Shown here: positions 1-11,772 of the stretch, one piece after another
How the letters are laid out: each line of letters begins with the position of its first letter
Numbering within the stretch: the stretch's first letter is position 1
DNA from: Chromera velia
Lineage: Eukaryota; Sar; Chromeraceae
Direction: 5' to 3'
DNA length: 52,428 nt
Assembly (NCBI GenBank): GCA_018398765.1
Contig: JAHBMJ010005722.1
Coordinates: forward strand, 1 to 52,428
The notes under the pieces: generated by a model
Seen by the model: the letters and a program-made list of their open reading frames with translations, nothing else
Database searches by the model: none
What the model was told of the DNA's origin: nothing
Translations under genes and position numbers: made by a program

Positions 1-12
1 CTCTCCTTCTCC

Positions 13-61
<49 letters not shown>
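1..61. repeat. (CT)n microsatellite at the window edge
   Basis: This is an almost pure CT dinucleotide tract. It is probably intronic in the gene that continues to the right, since such tracts occur in nearly every intron of the window. Confidence 0.9.
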
Positions 62-70
<9 letters not shown>

Positions 71-364
71 TTCTTTTCATGTGTGCTAAAATCCACTTCT
101 CCTTTTTTGGTCTTGTCCACCAATATGTTCCTTTTGCTGAGTCTATTGATAAATGCCAGGTGCGTGTACAAGTGTATATCGTTCATGCGAAGAGCCCCAA
201 AAGACAAAAGCTTGCTCTCGTCGTTTCTCTGGCGTCCCTTGCTAGAGTTGTCTGTTCTATCGCCTTTCTCATATCTTCCGCTGTCCCCCCAGGTCCCCCG
301 GACCCCGACCATTCCACTCCATCATTTAATGTTTTTGCTGCTTCTGATTTTTGAATGTGCGCAG

Positions 365-859
365 CTGATCGAGTTGAGAGAAGCCTACAACGGCGCCGGG
401 ATCGAGTGCGGCAACCTGCAAGAAGACTCCACGGGAGAGGTGGCACTGAAGTTGAGACAAAATCTGGAAGATAAAAAAGCGGTCCGTTGGCTAGTCTCTT
501 CAGTCAGCTCTAAAGGAAAGAAAAGCACAGACACAGGATACCAAGAGCTGCATCTCACATACTTTCTTTGAGGACATGCGCTTCCATTCTTTCGGCTTTC
601 TATTCAGCACTTAATTCTTTGTTCGGTTAAATTCGATCCTGATGTCTTTCCTTCAGTCACACACCTATACATTGAGCCCCTCACTCACTCACTTGCGCAT
701 TCATTAAATCAGTCAGCCAGTCAGCCAGAACCCGCTTGCGCACATGCCTGCTCATGCATGCCCGCCTAGGCGTCTCCTGAATCCAAACCAACCTCTCTAT
801 CTGTCTGTCTGTCTGTCTGTCTGTCTGTCAATCTGGCTATCTGTCTGTCTGTCTGTCTA

Positions 860-890
<31 letters not shown>

Positions 891-1069
891 GCAGTGCGAC
901 GATGCATTTGTTCGAGAGCTCGAGAAGGCACGGGAGCAGGTGGAGTCCCTTCGAAAGGAAAAAATGGCGGTCAGTAGACAATTTGATGTTCTTTCCTGCG
1001 TACGGTTAACCCGCCTGCCCACGCCTTCCTCTCTCACCGTGTGTGAGGTGCTCTGTCTGTCTCTGTCTC

Positions 1070-1152
<83 letters not shown>

Positions 1153-1591
1153 CGGAATGCTCCCTTTTGCATCCTTCTTCCTTCCTCACCACCCCTCCTT
1201 TTCTCTTCTCAGTCCATTTGTGGAGTTGTTTTCCCTTTCAACTGAGGGGCCATTCTTCTTGTAGAGCTTCGGGAGCCGTCTCTCTTTGTCTCAGCTTGCT
1301 CCCTTTTTTGTGTTCATATTACTGCCGGACCCCTCTCGCAGTATTCTGAGGGCCGCCTCACATGATTCAAAAATCATACCGTGAAGGAGGAGAATAAGGG
1401 GAGGGGGCTCTCCAAAACACATTGACACATGGAGACTCTATGTACCCACACTCAAACACGAATATGCCAGCACAGGACAACAGATGACCTGTCAGAAATT
1501 GATGTTCTTTTGAATTGACTCCACTGACTGCAGATGTTTATAGAGCGCCTGGATGCCTCAGTACGCCTTGATGAAGTCAGTCGAGTCAATT

Positions 1592-1657
<66 letters not shown>

Positions 1658-4105
1658 ACACACACACATTTCCGCTCGCACGCTCGGTCTGTCTGTCTCT
1701 CTCAGAACCTCTCTCTCACACATACACACCATAGAAAGGCAGGCCCGCGGGCAGGCAGGCAGACAAGAACACGCGCCGTTGGGCTAGTCTTCGTTTCCTT
1801 GAAGGCAATGAAGTTCCTCATCTTCCTTCTTTCTCTTTGCATTCTTTGACGCGGACTGTGCTCTTTCGTTTTCTTCTGTCTGCATAGTCAGCCCGGCTTA
1901 CGTCGGTCTTTCCTCCCAAAAGGCGGCGCAATGTTCATTTGCATAGAGTGGCATTGTGCATCTCTAACCTTCTCGTCTGCCTGCGAGGGCGGTTTCAATT
2001 TCATCCGCCTGTGGGCAGAGTGTGAAGGTTTCTCCGATGACCATTAATGTTTTCATGCTTCTCTGATGCATACGCAGGAACGGATAGCCACGAGAACTGC
2101 GGAGATGGGGGAGGCACAGGCGGCTTTCTTCAAGGTCGGCGGAGGGAAAGAAAGAAAGAATCGATCGCTCTTTCCTTTTCTCCTGGATTCACTCCTTCGC
2201 TTTTCTCACTAACCTTCCAAAACCGACTCTTGCTCCGTGTAACTTGCATGCCCCGCCTCGATCTCCTGACGTCTGGAGTTATTGCTCGTTCCGAGGCACT
2301 TACAAATGAATGCGGCCAGACAGGGAGAAAGGAAGACAACAGGATCAGTTTGCTTCTCTCACTTTTGTGCAGAAAAGAGAAAAGCAAGCAGGGAAGACAG
2401 GGACGAAGGATGAAGTAATGAAACATCAATCTGGTTCTTCGTTTGGCATTTGAAAATTGTTTTTCCTGATTTGATGTCCCAGTTGTGTTTTTGTTTCTTT
2501 CTTCTTTGTTCCTTTCTTGCAATTCCTTCCCTCATCGTGCACTCACTCATTTCTCGCGTCTAATCTGCTCTGTCGACCCGACTGTCCCTCCCCTGCCAAT
2601 GTGTCTTTTCATTTGTGGGTGGCACTGCTGCGTTGAACGCAGAGCGAGCACACAGCTTTCATGGACTTCGATTCCCGTCAATTTGTCGCGACACGCGGTG
2701 GAGTCAAGGTGCGCACCTTTCATTGGCTTATGCTTAAACGCATCCACGTATCTCCGTGGCACAGCTTTGCTCCATCCCCTTTTTCTTGTCGTTGCACTTG
2801 CAGCTTTTTTCACCGTCTTCTTGAAAAGCGGAAGAAAGTGAGGAGAAAGGCTTAGAAGTGAATACTGTGGAAAAAGATGCAATTCATAAAGATTCAGTAG
2901 AGGCAAAACGCAAGCCCCTCTTTCTTTTCTGTATGCATTCCAGTATAATGAGTCCAATGGAAATGCCGAAAGGAAGGCGATGAGAGCATTCAGAAATAAG
3001 CAACAAAAGGCACTTAATCCGACAATTTACACGTGAAGAAAGAGACAGAGAACGGACGAAGAGGAGTAGGGAAAAAGAGAACTGATTGAATATGACCATA
3101 CAAGGAGACTGTATTTCAGCCTCGGACCTGTCAACCTGTCTGTCTTGTTGTTTCTTCTTTCTGTCCGCTCCTGGTTGTGGGCGCTTGGTTGATTGCAGGT
3201 ATCTGAAGACGAGACCTGCTCAAAGTTCAATGATCCTTCTGACGGACAAGAAGAAGGGAAATGGTCAGCACTTTCTTTGTCAAGGAGCACAATGGCTGAA
3301 TGAATGGTTGTGTGCCTGTCTGGAGAGGATTCTGTGGCCCACCATACTGTATAGCATGGATACTCAAGAAAGTGGATCTCCTTATTTTTGCATATGCTTT
3401 CGCTGGCTTTCATGTTCTCTTTCTGTCTTCCCGATCCTTTCAGTTTCTCTCTATGCATGAGTAAGTAGTTTGTTGATGTTCATCTTCTCCTCCTCCACCC
3501 GTTTTTATTTATTCGTATCATTTTGCTGTTGTCCTTTGCGAATCAAAGCTTCCCCCTGGTCTTCTCTTGACGCTCTTCCTTCCCTCTAGTGATTTCAAAA
3601 TCTTCCCCTTCTTCCTCTCACCCCCCCATCCCCCCCTGTGCAGGTTTGAGGCCGAGGATTTTCTGCAGGCAGACGAGATGGGAACTTTCAGAAAGAGAAG
3701 GTGCTGCTCCTACCTCGGATATGAAACGTGAGTGAGCCCATAGATCCCCCCCCACTCCGTCAGATGGATGCTCTCTGACTCGAAGGAATACATTCCACTC
3801 AATTATGAATGAATGCCAAATCGGTGCACATTACAAGCTCTCAGATTGAACAAATGACTCATTCTGTATCTCAAGCCCTGTTTTCGTTTATCAAAACAGC
3901 GATCCAATCAGGCAGCCACCTGGTCAACCAGTGAGCCAGCGAGTGAGCAAGTGAGCGAGTCAATCAGCGCGTCAGTCAGTCCGAAACTGAGGCAGTCAGA
4001 CAATCAGTCTGTCAGTGAATCACTTAAGTATCAGAGACCTCTCAGGGGTGCATGCATCATCATCGGATTGCCTTCATCGTTTCTTTCGTTCTTTTCTATA
4101 TACCT

Positions 4106-4150
<45 letters not shown>

Positions 4151-5444
4151 CAATTATATGATGTCTGTTGTTTCATTTGTTTTCTGCTTGTTTGACCTTG
4201 AAGGGGCGCGATTAAGGCCAGTCATGAGATTCAAAAAGAGGCGCTGCAGTCAATACATCAAACAACGTGAAAAGGTGTCCAACGCGAACCGAAGCTACTG
4301 CCTCATTAAATACAAAACACCAGTTTCTCTCCCCTCTGTGTACCCCCCCGTGTCTTCCTGTCTTCCTACCACCATCTCCCTCCCTGCCAATTTGCAGAGC
4401 GAAGCCTGCTGGGTGCATCAGTCAGTCTCTACTCTTCTCTCCTCTCTGTAAAACCTCTTTCGGCCTGATATTTTTCTTCACAACCCCATCATTTGCCATC
4501 AAATGGTATTCCTTCCCCAAATACGAGGCGGACTAGCTCGGAGGCAGCCTGATAGAGAAGAAAAAAAGAGAATCGATCCGCTTTCTGACACACTTAGTGG
4601 CAGTTTCAACAGAGAGAAAAGAGACACTGAGTTTGAGTTTGAGATACCATAGATAGAAAAGACGAAAGAGGAGAGGCGGAAAGAGAAAGAGAAAGAGAAA
4701 TGGAAAACGAATTGAGTAAATTAACAAAACAATCCACGATAACAGAAACCGGCAATGTTGACTGGGAGCCATCCTCCCTCCACAGACAATCAAGTCAGAC
4801 GGTCTGAAGAACAAAAATCGACCTCGTTCTCAAAAGCATCCTGTTGACTTTCTTTCGCGACTGCCTGTACGCCTGTCTACCTCTCTGTCTATTTCTTTTT
4901 CCACCGTGTTTCTTCCTTGTCTGCTGCAGAGCACTTCGTCCGTTCGTACCTGACGGTCGCTCACTCGCCATCCCCCTACAGCTCCCAGTGTCGCATCGAT
5001 GAGATCAACAGATTCCTCACTCACGAGCACACGTTGCAGCTGTTGGGAGAGTCCATGAAGAAACACAAGATGGAGGAGGACATCCCAACGTGGCACGATG
5101 GGATTTCGTTTCCTCGGGTAGATCCGCAGTTGATATGTAACTGCGGCGGCGCCGCTGGGGCATCTGCTCTTGCGGCGGCGGGCCCGGGTCCTCTGGAGAT
5201 GCAGTTGCTGCCAAGGCTGAAGCCCTGTCTTGGGTACTCAGCCAATCTTTCAGAGTGCACCGCGATGGATGCAGAGCTTTTGCTCCAGGACGAAATCTTC
5301 CAGAGAGTGGCGGCACTGCAGGTGCAGAGGGAGGCGGAGGCGGTGGAGGAGGAGAAGTCGCAGGCATCGAGTGCGAGGCCGAAGGGAAGCCGGAAGGGGC
5401 GTGAGGCACTCACCTTCATGTGCAATGCAGTCTGCGCTGGTTGA
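365..5444 (+). CDS. 3' part of a multi-exon gene, helix-rich protein of unknown function
   Basis: I do not recognise this protein. Supported exons are 365-481, 895-969, 1534-1575, 2078-2134, 2643-2708, 3199-3263, 3644-3727 and 4930-5444. Each follows an AG acceptor (mostly GCAG) and all but the last end at a GT donor. The first five are all phase 0, which supports them. They encode charged helical, probably coiled-coil segments, for example LIELREAYNGAG in the first and ELEKAREQVESLRKEK in the second. Exons 3199-3263 and 3644-3727 join smoothly as an acidic segment (VSEDETCSKFNDPSDGQEEG, then FEAEDFLQADEMG). The last exon carries EHFVRSYLTVAHSP, a Gly/Ala-rich stretch, a Glu-rich helix and a TGA stop at 5442-5444. 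The weak point is 3727-4930: joining the acidic frame to the last exon needs one more small exon (4398-4420, 23 bases, fits the phase), whereas another frame through 2944-3032 joins without it. The 5' end lies outside the window. Confidence 0.6.
797..893. repeat. (CTGT)n microsatellite directly before a splice acceptor
   Basis: This tetranucleotide array with small interruptions runs straight into the GCAG acceptor of the exon starting at 895, so it forms the polypyrimidine-rich end of that intron. Confidence 0.9.
1051..1152. repeat. (CTTT)n-(CT)n-(GT)n compound microsatellite
   Basis: Three simple repeats follow one another inside the intron between exons 895-969 and 1534-1575. Confidence 0.9.
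1595..1668. repeat. (CA)n-(GA)n-(CA)n compound microsatellite
   Basis: Intronic dinucleotide repeats begin 19 bases after the donor of exon 1534-1575. Confidence 0.9.
4105..4148. repeat. (GA)n microsatellite
   Basis: A nearly pure GA tract lies in the 1.2-kb stretch between exon 3644-3727 and the last exon of the first gene. Confidence 0.85.
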
Positions 5445-8400
5445 GAAAAGCATCCGTGCTCGTGGGCGAACCGCAGGAACAGAGAGAGACTGGAGATAAC
5501 ACAAAAGAGAAACAGACAGAGAGACAAAGAGGAAGCGGGACAGCAAGTTGCTACCAAATAGAGCGCTCCAAGGAAGACGAGACATAATCACGCTTTGTGT
5601 AAAAGTGAGGAGCAGCCAAGGCAGCAGGTTTCGTAAGATAAAAACCTCCACAGAAAAAGAGGACGGACACAAAACGAGAGGGCAAAAATATGAAAGCCCA
5701 TAAAAGACCAAGAAGAAGAAAATTGACTTAAAAAGAGAAAAAACAAACGAAAAGAGGAATGTCGTGTAGCAATAAAAGGAAAGCTTGAATAAAAATGAAA
5801 AACAAAAGTGAGTTAAACAACCACAAGTACTTCCCAGGTAATATTGGGTAAAGAGAAAGTTCTTGCATATATTTTTTTAAATTTTCTAAATTTTTAAAAG
5901 ATTTAAAGACTATAAGTTAACAAACCAACATTGCATGTTATACCTCGTGGTTGGCCAGAGCCTAGGTGGTGGCTCACCGGCTTTAACCACCTCAATTCAT
6001 TCAATTCATTCATTCATTTTTTTTTTTATATTTAAAAACAACATTTAAATTAAAAGGTTTGTTTTGTCACCATTATACAAGTTTAAATAGTATATCTGAA
6101 TAAGAATAGAGTAGTACTATAAAGATCCGGATATGAATCAATTAGAATTAATTTTTATAATTTTTATGATTTATTTAATCTAGTAGATGTGGCAGCCCAC
6201 AGTTGTATGAAGCTTGCAACCAAGTTATGTTTAGTTATGTTATTATTACACTGTAATATTTTTATATATTTTTAGCATATTATTTTTAACTAGACTGTAT
6301 CAAATCAATCTTTAGACTTGAAAGTCTATTAGAGGCAAGAGTAGACCCATTTATGATAAATCATCACGATTTCTGATAAATCCAAGCTGTCATTAAGTAT
6401 CATTAAAACATATTAAAGCAACTAAGCCTGCTTAACAGTGTCTATCATAATTAAACAAGCCAGGCCCGTTTTGGAGTCAAATTATGACAAACTATCAAAG
6501 TTTCTGACAACTCCCAGTTGCATGTCTTTAAACAAACTACATCTACTTATGGTAAATTATCACGATTTCTGACAACTCCGTGAGTTGTCATGATGCCCGG
6601 GCGGCCGGGCCGGCCAGGTAAAAAGGCCATTGCATCTGAATCCCACGACCTTCACGCACTGCATGCTGAGACCGATATGCTGAGCCCCTGAATGCATCTC
6701 AATAATCACCTCTGGCGTCTATGTAGGCGACCCTTCTATGAGGGTTGGCGGGCGGTGGGGAGCATGAAATCTTGGAGACCCCCCTCCCCTCAGGAAACCC
6801 GCGGGCGGTGGAGAGGTTTTGTTCTCCAAAGACCTCCCTCCCAATACATCGTGCCGCTGACATCGCGCAGAAGGGTACTGTACGTGCGTATCCCGATCCT
6901 CCACCACCACTACCCCCTATTTGAACGTGCGTCATGCAGGGTAGTTGACCAACTCGCCGCCATGCATGCACCGCTGCCACGTCAGGGGACCCTTCATCGC
7001 CTCGGGGGGCAGCTCAGCTCTGCTGAGATCAGCCGAGAGGCCCTGAGATCATATGCACTCACATAATGCATTTTTTCATTTTAAGGGGAGGGGGATCGGT
7101 TCTGTCTCTGTCACGTACGTGCGGTTGGTCGGTGTTGCCCGAGTTCCAAAATATGCCCCTTAAGCAACTTACACGGAGCCGCAATCACGCGTGCCTTACT
7201 TACTTTGCGTATGCATGCCCCTCAAGTGTAACTCGCACGGAGTTGCACATGTATATATTAACATACGATGCGCGCGGTCCCGAAAAATATATACTTTGCA
7301 CGTGTTGCCATGGCCCCCGCCCCATGGCAGCACACTGTGGCACAAGACATGCCTAAGCCCCCGATGGTGTGTACCAATCAAATATGAGCGGACCCCCTAA
7401 ATGGCCCTCCGAGGCACTCACCCAACTGGTTGGGTATATCCCGTGACCTATACACGGGGAGTACGTCGATTTTCTCTAGTGGAAGATTCGTTGTATGCAT
7501 GCATGTACATGACTAACCTTTATCACTGCATATACATCGACATACATCTTCAAGGTGTAGGGAAAACCAACCTGGACAATTAAGCTCAACATCCAATCGA
7601 ATATCGATTCTGCTCCTGCTGTCATCTAGGCTGTCGTTGTCTTCCGGCTTGCTTCGCTAGCACCTACGCAGAGCGTTCATCCATAGATCCCGACGCATGA
7701 AAGTCGAGGGTTGCCATACCAACGTTGAATTCACTCTACGGCAAACACGCTCGAATGTATAATTTGAAACCGACAAGCAGAAAGAAAAGGGATAAGGAAA
7801 AGGAAAGTTGTGAGTAGTGACCAAAAGTTTTTGACAAACGGTGAGTACGTAGATTGGTCACTATCTTTGATGCTTGTACATGTTTTGGGTCGTACATACA
7901 TATTGTGACGGTAAACGTTACCTAGAACAGACTAGAACAGTCAGGTAATGAAAATGGGTAACGCTCAAACAGCTAAACGGGAAGTCTGACCTACCGGGTC
8001 GCAGTCCTCAGTCCAGACAGGAAAATCTATTCAGTAACGACAGAGAAATTCAAGGAGACGGCAATCTAGAATTCACTTAAACGAAGACCGCGCATTCGAT
8101 CCAATGCGCGGGACTTCGACGCTCCAAACGTGATACACAGACTGATCAGGCTGCCATCTGAGGATGCTTGCTATCATAAACCGACTGAGCAGACCGAGCC
8201 TTCATACAGTCTTACTGTTCGATCAAGGAGTCAGACGTTAATGCACTCAAACATGCGATCATGCCGCTCGCAATACTTTTTACTCACGCAGATGGCTGGC
8301 GCGCTCGCAGAACGCTCGGCGCCCACCTGACGCACGCTTGGATGCATGCGTTTACTCTCATACATATTTCTGTAAATAGACCTTCTTCACCTTGTACGTC

Positions 8401-8910
8401 CAGCTTCAACTGAAATTTTGGACCGTGAAACTTCCCTTGTGCTGAGAAGCAAGAGTCTTTGGCCTCAAAGATGATCCCCACTTTGTGCTGTTCTCGACCA
8501 TGCGTGTGCATGGATCAAGATATAAGGCTGGAAAGATGCCGAGAGGGCCAAATCTACCTCCCTGTGCCTGTCCACCTCACTGTTTGTCAATCGGTCAGTC
8601 CGCCTGTCTATGTATCTACTCTGCATGTGTATGTTTGCTTATCTTTTTGTTTGCTTGCTGACTTACTTCTAGACTTGCTTGCTTGCCTGCCTGCTACCCT
8701 CCCTTCCTCCTTTCTTCTATGCCTCCCTACCTGCATTACTCCTAGCTGGCTACCATTGCTAGCATTACTCCTAGCAAATTATGTAAGAACAAGAATGAAC
8801 AGGCCCAAAATAAATGGCTCAGTCCCTCTGGATTGAGAGTGGCATCAGCATCTCTGCACATTTTCACCTTCTGCCTGTAGGTGCCTGGTTGGGGGACCAG
8901 GTTTAAGATG
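5445..8910. other. intergenic, AT-rich then GC-rich, no gene supported
   Basis: After the stop codon the DNA is purine-rich to about 5800, then strongly AT-rich to about 6590. It changes abruptly at a GC-rich palindromic string (near 6597-6616) to a GC-richer patch up to about 7400. Open frames here (for example 6692-7066 on +) show no recognisable domain, no homology I know and no clear splice structure. From 7400 to 8910 I see no coding signal. Confidence 0.6.
6351..6579 (+). repeat. three copies of a ~33-bp interspersed repeat
   Basis: Copies lie at about 6351-6385, 6482-6514 and 6547-6579. They share the pattern TTATG(A/G)(T/C)AAA..ATCA..(A/G)TTTCTGA(T/C)AA.TCC. Spacing is 131 and 65 bases, about two and one units of 65, so this looks like a decayed tandem array. 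Confidence 0.6.
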
Positions 8911-9090
8911 TCAGCCAGTCAGTCAGCCAATCAGTGACCCAGTCAGTCACCCAGTCAGTTAGCTACTCAGCCAGTCGGTCAGCCAGCCACTCAGCCAGTC
9001 GGCCAGTCACTCAGCCACTCAGCCAGCCAGTCAGGCAGACAGGCAGTCAGCCACTCACTCAGCTAGTCAGTTAGTCAGTCAGTTAGTCAG
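8911..9090. repeat. degenerate (CAGT/CAGC)n array
   Basis: About 180 bases are made of CAGT, CAGC and related tetramers. The array abuts the satellite array that begins at about 9095. Confidence 0.85.
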
Positions 9091-9094
9091 GCAT

Positions 9095-10040
9095 GTTTTG
9101 TAGGGAAAGGTTTAAGACCAGAGCAAGTAGGAGCCTGGGTTAAAGAGGTACATAATGGATGGCTTTGCAGCCCTATTCTCACTCTCCCACTTGCTCTCGT
9201 TCAAGAATTATGCTTGCATCTCTATACATTTTCTTCCTTCTCCGTGCAGGTGACTTGAGGGTGCGTTGAGGTACAAGCAGTCACTGTGGGGGGGTTTTGC
9301 AAGGAAAGGTTTAAGACCGGAGCAAGTAAAAGGATTAAGGAAGTACAGAATGGACGGCTTTGCAGCCTTAGTCCCACTCTCTCTTGTTCAAGAGTTATGC
9401 CTGCATCTCTATAGGTTTTCTGAGTTCTCCGTGCAAGTGATTTGAGAGTGCGTTAAGGTGTAAGCAGTGGGGGGGTTTTACAGGGAAGGGTTTAAGACCA
9501 AAGCAAGTGGGAGGATAAAAGAGGTACAGAATGGACGGCTTTGTAGCCTCACTCTCACTCTCTTACTCGCTCTTGTTCAAGAGTTATGCCTGCATCTCTA
9601 TAGGTTTTCTGAGTTCTCCGTGCAAGTAACTTGAGGATGCGTTGAGGTGTAAGCAGTGGGGGGGTTTTGTAGGGAAAAGTTTAAGACCAGAGCAAGTGAA
9701 AAGGTTAAGGAGGTACAGAATGGACGGCTTTGTAGCCCTAGTCTTACTTTCTCACTCACTCTCGTTTAAGAGTTATGCTTGCATCTCTACAGATTTTCTT
9801 AGTTCTCCATGCAGGTCACTTAAGGGTGCGTTGAGATATAAGCAGTGGGGGAGTTTTGCAGAGAAAGGTTTAAGACCGGAGCAACTGGAAGGATTAAGGA
9901 GGTATAGAATGGACAGCTTTCCATCCCTAGTCTCACTCTCTCACTCACTCTTGTTCAAGAGTTATACATGCATCTCTATAGATTTTCTTAGTTCTCTGTG
10001 CGAGGGTGTGTAGAGGTGCAAGCAGTGGAGGTATTTTGCA
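9095..10040 (+). repeat. satellite array A, five ~180-199-bp units
   Basis: The shared landmark GTTTTGYAGGGAAAGGTTTAA (with variants) starts at about 9095, 9294, 9475, 9664 and 9853, with a truncated sixth start at 10033. Unit lengths are therefore 199, 181, 189, 189 and 180. Each unit contains GTACAGAATGGACGGCTTTG and ends in TTCAAGAGTTATGCCTGC-like sequence. Two consecutive 189-base units keep one frame open (9642-10013), but this follows from the unit length and is not evidence of a gene. The family reappears in inverted orientation immediately to the right. Confidence 0.9.
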
Positions 10041-10041
10041 G

Positions 10042-11090
10042 GAACCACAACGACTTAGAAGCTGAAATTGCAGCTGTAAAGCCTTCTAACATAAATTAAT
10101 TTATCCTTTTAATATCTTTTTTATGCTAGAGAAGAAAAGTGTTAGAGTGCAATATCGTTCTGGAGGTTGAAAGTGACGTCACTTTCATTATATGTAACTT
10201 ACTTCACTTTGCAACTAAAAAAGTAAATATCTATAACTTTTGAACCACAACGAGTTAGAAGCTGAAATTGCAGCTGTAAAACCTTCTAACATAAACTAAT
10301 TTATCTGTTTAATATCTTTTCTATGCTAGAGAAAAAAAGTGTTAGAGTGCAATATCGTTCTGGAGGTTGAAAGTGAGGTCACTTTCACTATATGTAACTT
10401 ACTTCACTTTGCAACTAAAAAAGTAAATATCTATAACTTTTGAACCACAACGAGTTAGAAGCTGAAATTGCAGCTGTAATTAAAACCTTCTAATATAGAC
10501 TAATTTATCCTTTTAATATCTTTTTTATGCTAGAGAAAAAAAATGTTAGAGTGCAATATCGTTCTGGAGGTTGAAAGTGAGGTCACTTTCACTATATGTA
10601 ACTTACTTCACTTTACAACTAAAAAAGTAAATATCTATAACTTTTGAACCACAATGAGTTAGAAGCTGAAATTGCAGCTGTAAAGCCTTCTAATATAGAC
10701 TAATTTATCCTTCTAAATCTTTTTTATGCTAGAGAAAAAAAGTGTTAGAGTGCCATACATCGTTCGAGAGGGTAGGAGTGAGGGCACTGGATAATTTAAG
10801 AAGGGGATAAATATACAGACATGAACGCATCACTGTTGAACCACAACGAATGGGGTGCTGAGACTGGGGTTGCAAAACCGTTCAACCTGTACCTTAGGAA
10901 CCCTCTTACTTGTATGACCACAGGAGACCACAGGATGTTTGTAACCATAGAATATGTGTGACCACCACGTATATGTAACCACAGAGGGTGCGGGTATGCG
11001 CACTGCCAGGTCCCCTGTTTCTTGAGCCAGAAGAACTGGGAGACTGAGACTGGGGTTGAAAAGCTGTTCAACGTGTACCTCCGCCCCGTC
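10042..11090 (-). repeat. satellite array B, ~192-204-bp units, inverted relative to array A
   Basis: The landmark GAACCACAACGA starts at about 10042, 10242, 10442, 10646 and 10838, giving periods of 200, 200, 204 and 192. A further diverged unit is recognisable at about 11024-11081 (GACTGAGACTGGGGTTGAAA). The first three units are nearly identical and the last two diverged. Reverse-complemented, the unit aligns with array A: for example TCTAACTCGTTGTGGTTCAA here against TCTCACTCACTCTCGTTCAA there. The two arrays meet near 10033-10042. Confidence 0.85.
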
Positions 11091-11092
11091 CG

Positions 11093-11430
11093 TTTGTCTC
11101 TCAATCTGTCTGTTTGTCTGTCTGTCTGTCTGCCTGTCTGTCTGTCTGTTCATCCATCCGCCCCGTCCATCTATCTGTCTGTTTGTCTGTCTGTTGGTCT
11201 GTCTGTCTGTTTTCCTGTCTGTCTGGCTGTCTTTCTGTCTGTTGCATGCCTGCCTGCCTGTCTGTCTGTCCGTCTATCCATCCATCCGCCTTGTCTGTCT
11301 GTCTCTTGATTTATCTGTCTGTCTGTCTGTCTGTCTGTCTGTTGTGTTCATGAAGAAAAGGAAGGAGAAGAAGAAAAAACATATTGTCTGTCTGTCTGTC
11401 TGTTGGTCTGTCTGTCTGTCTGTCTGGAGG
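11093..11430. repeat. (CTGT)n array with a non-repeat interruption
   Basis: A long CTGT tetranucleotide array is interrupted at about 11341-11382 by a purine-rich segment beginning GTTGTGTTCATGAAGAAAAG. The same interruption recurs near 50196 inside another gene's intron. Confidence 0.9.
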
Positions 11431-11442
11431 GTGGTGAAGAAA

Positions 11443-11685
11443 GAGTGAATTTGAGTGAGTGAGAGTGGAGGAGAGTGAGAGAGTGAGTGAGTGAATGAGT
11501 GAGTGAGAGAGTGAGAGAGTGAGTGAGTGAGTAAGTGAGTGAGTGAGGCAGTGAGTGAGTGAGTAACTGAATCAGTGAGTTAGGGTGAGTGAGTTAGAGA
11601 GTGAGTGAGTGAGTGAGTGAGTGAGTGATTGAGAGTGAGTGAGAGTGAGAGTGAGAGTGTGAGTGAGAGTGAGACTGTGAGTGAG

Positions 11686-11732
<47 letters not shown>

Positions 11733-11772
11733 AAGAGTGAGTGAGAGTGAGAGTGTGAGTGAGTGAATATGA
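11443..11772. repeat. (GAGT)n / (GAGAGT)n array
   Basis: About 330 bases of GAGT and GAGAGT units. Long open frames through it on the opposite strand encode only Ser/Leu/Thr repeats and are artefacts. Confidence 0.9.

Noticed and set aside
6692-7066. 124-aa plus-strand open frame in the GC-rich patch
   Set aside because: No domain, no splice context; an overlapping minus frame of similar length is equally open, as expected for GC-rich DNA.
9642-10013. 123-aa frame with two similar 63-residue repeats
   Set aside because: The frame stays open only because two satellite units are 189 bases long; other units differ in length and break it.
9095-11090. Regular repeats considered as a CRISPR array
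   Set aside because: Units are about 190 bases, contiguous and similar over their whole length, with no unique spacers; the genome is eukaryotic.
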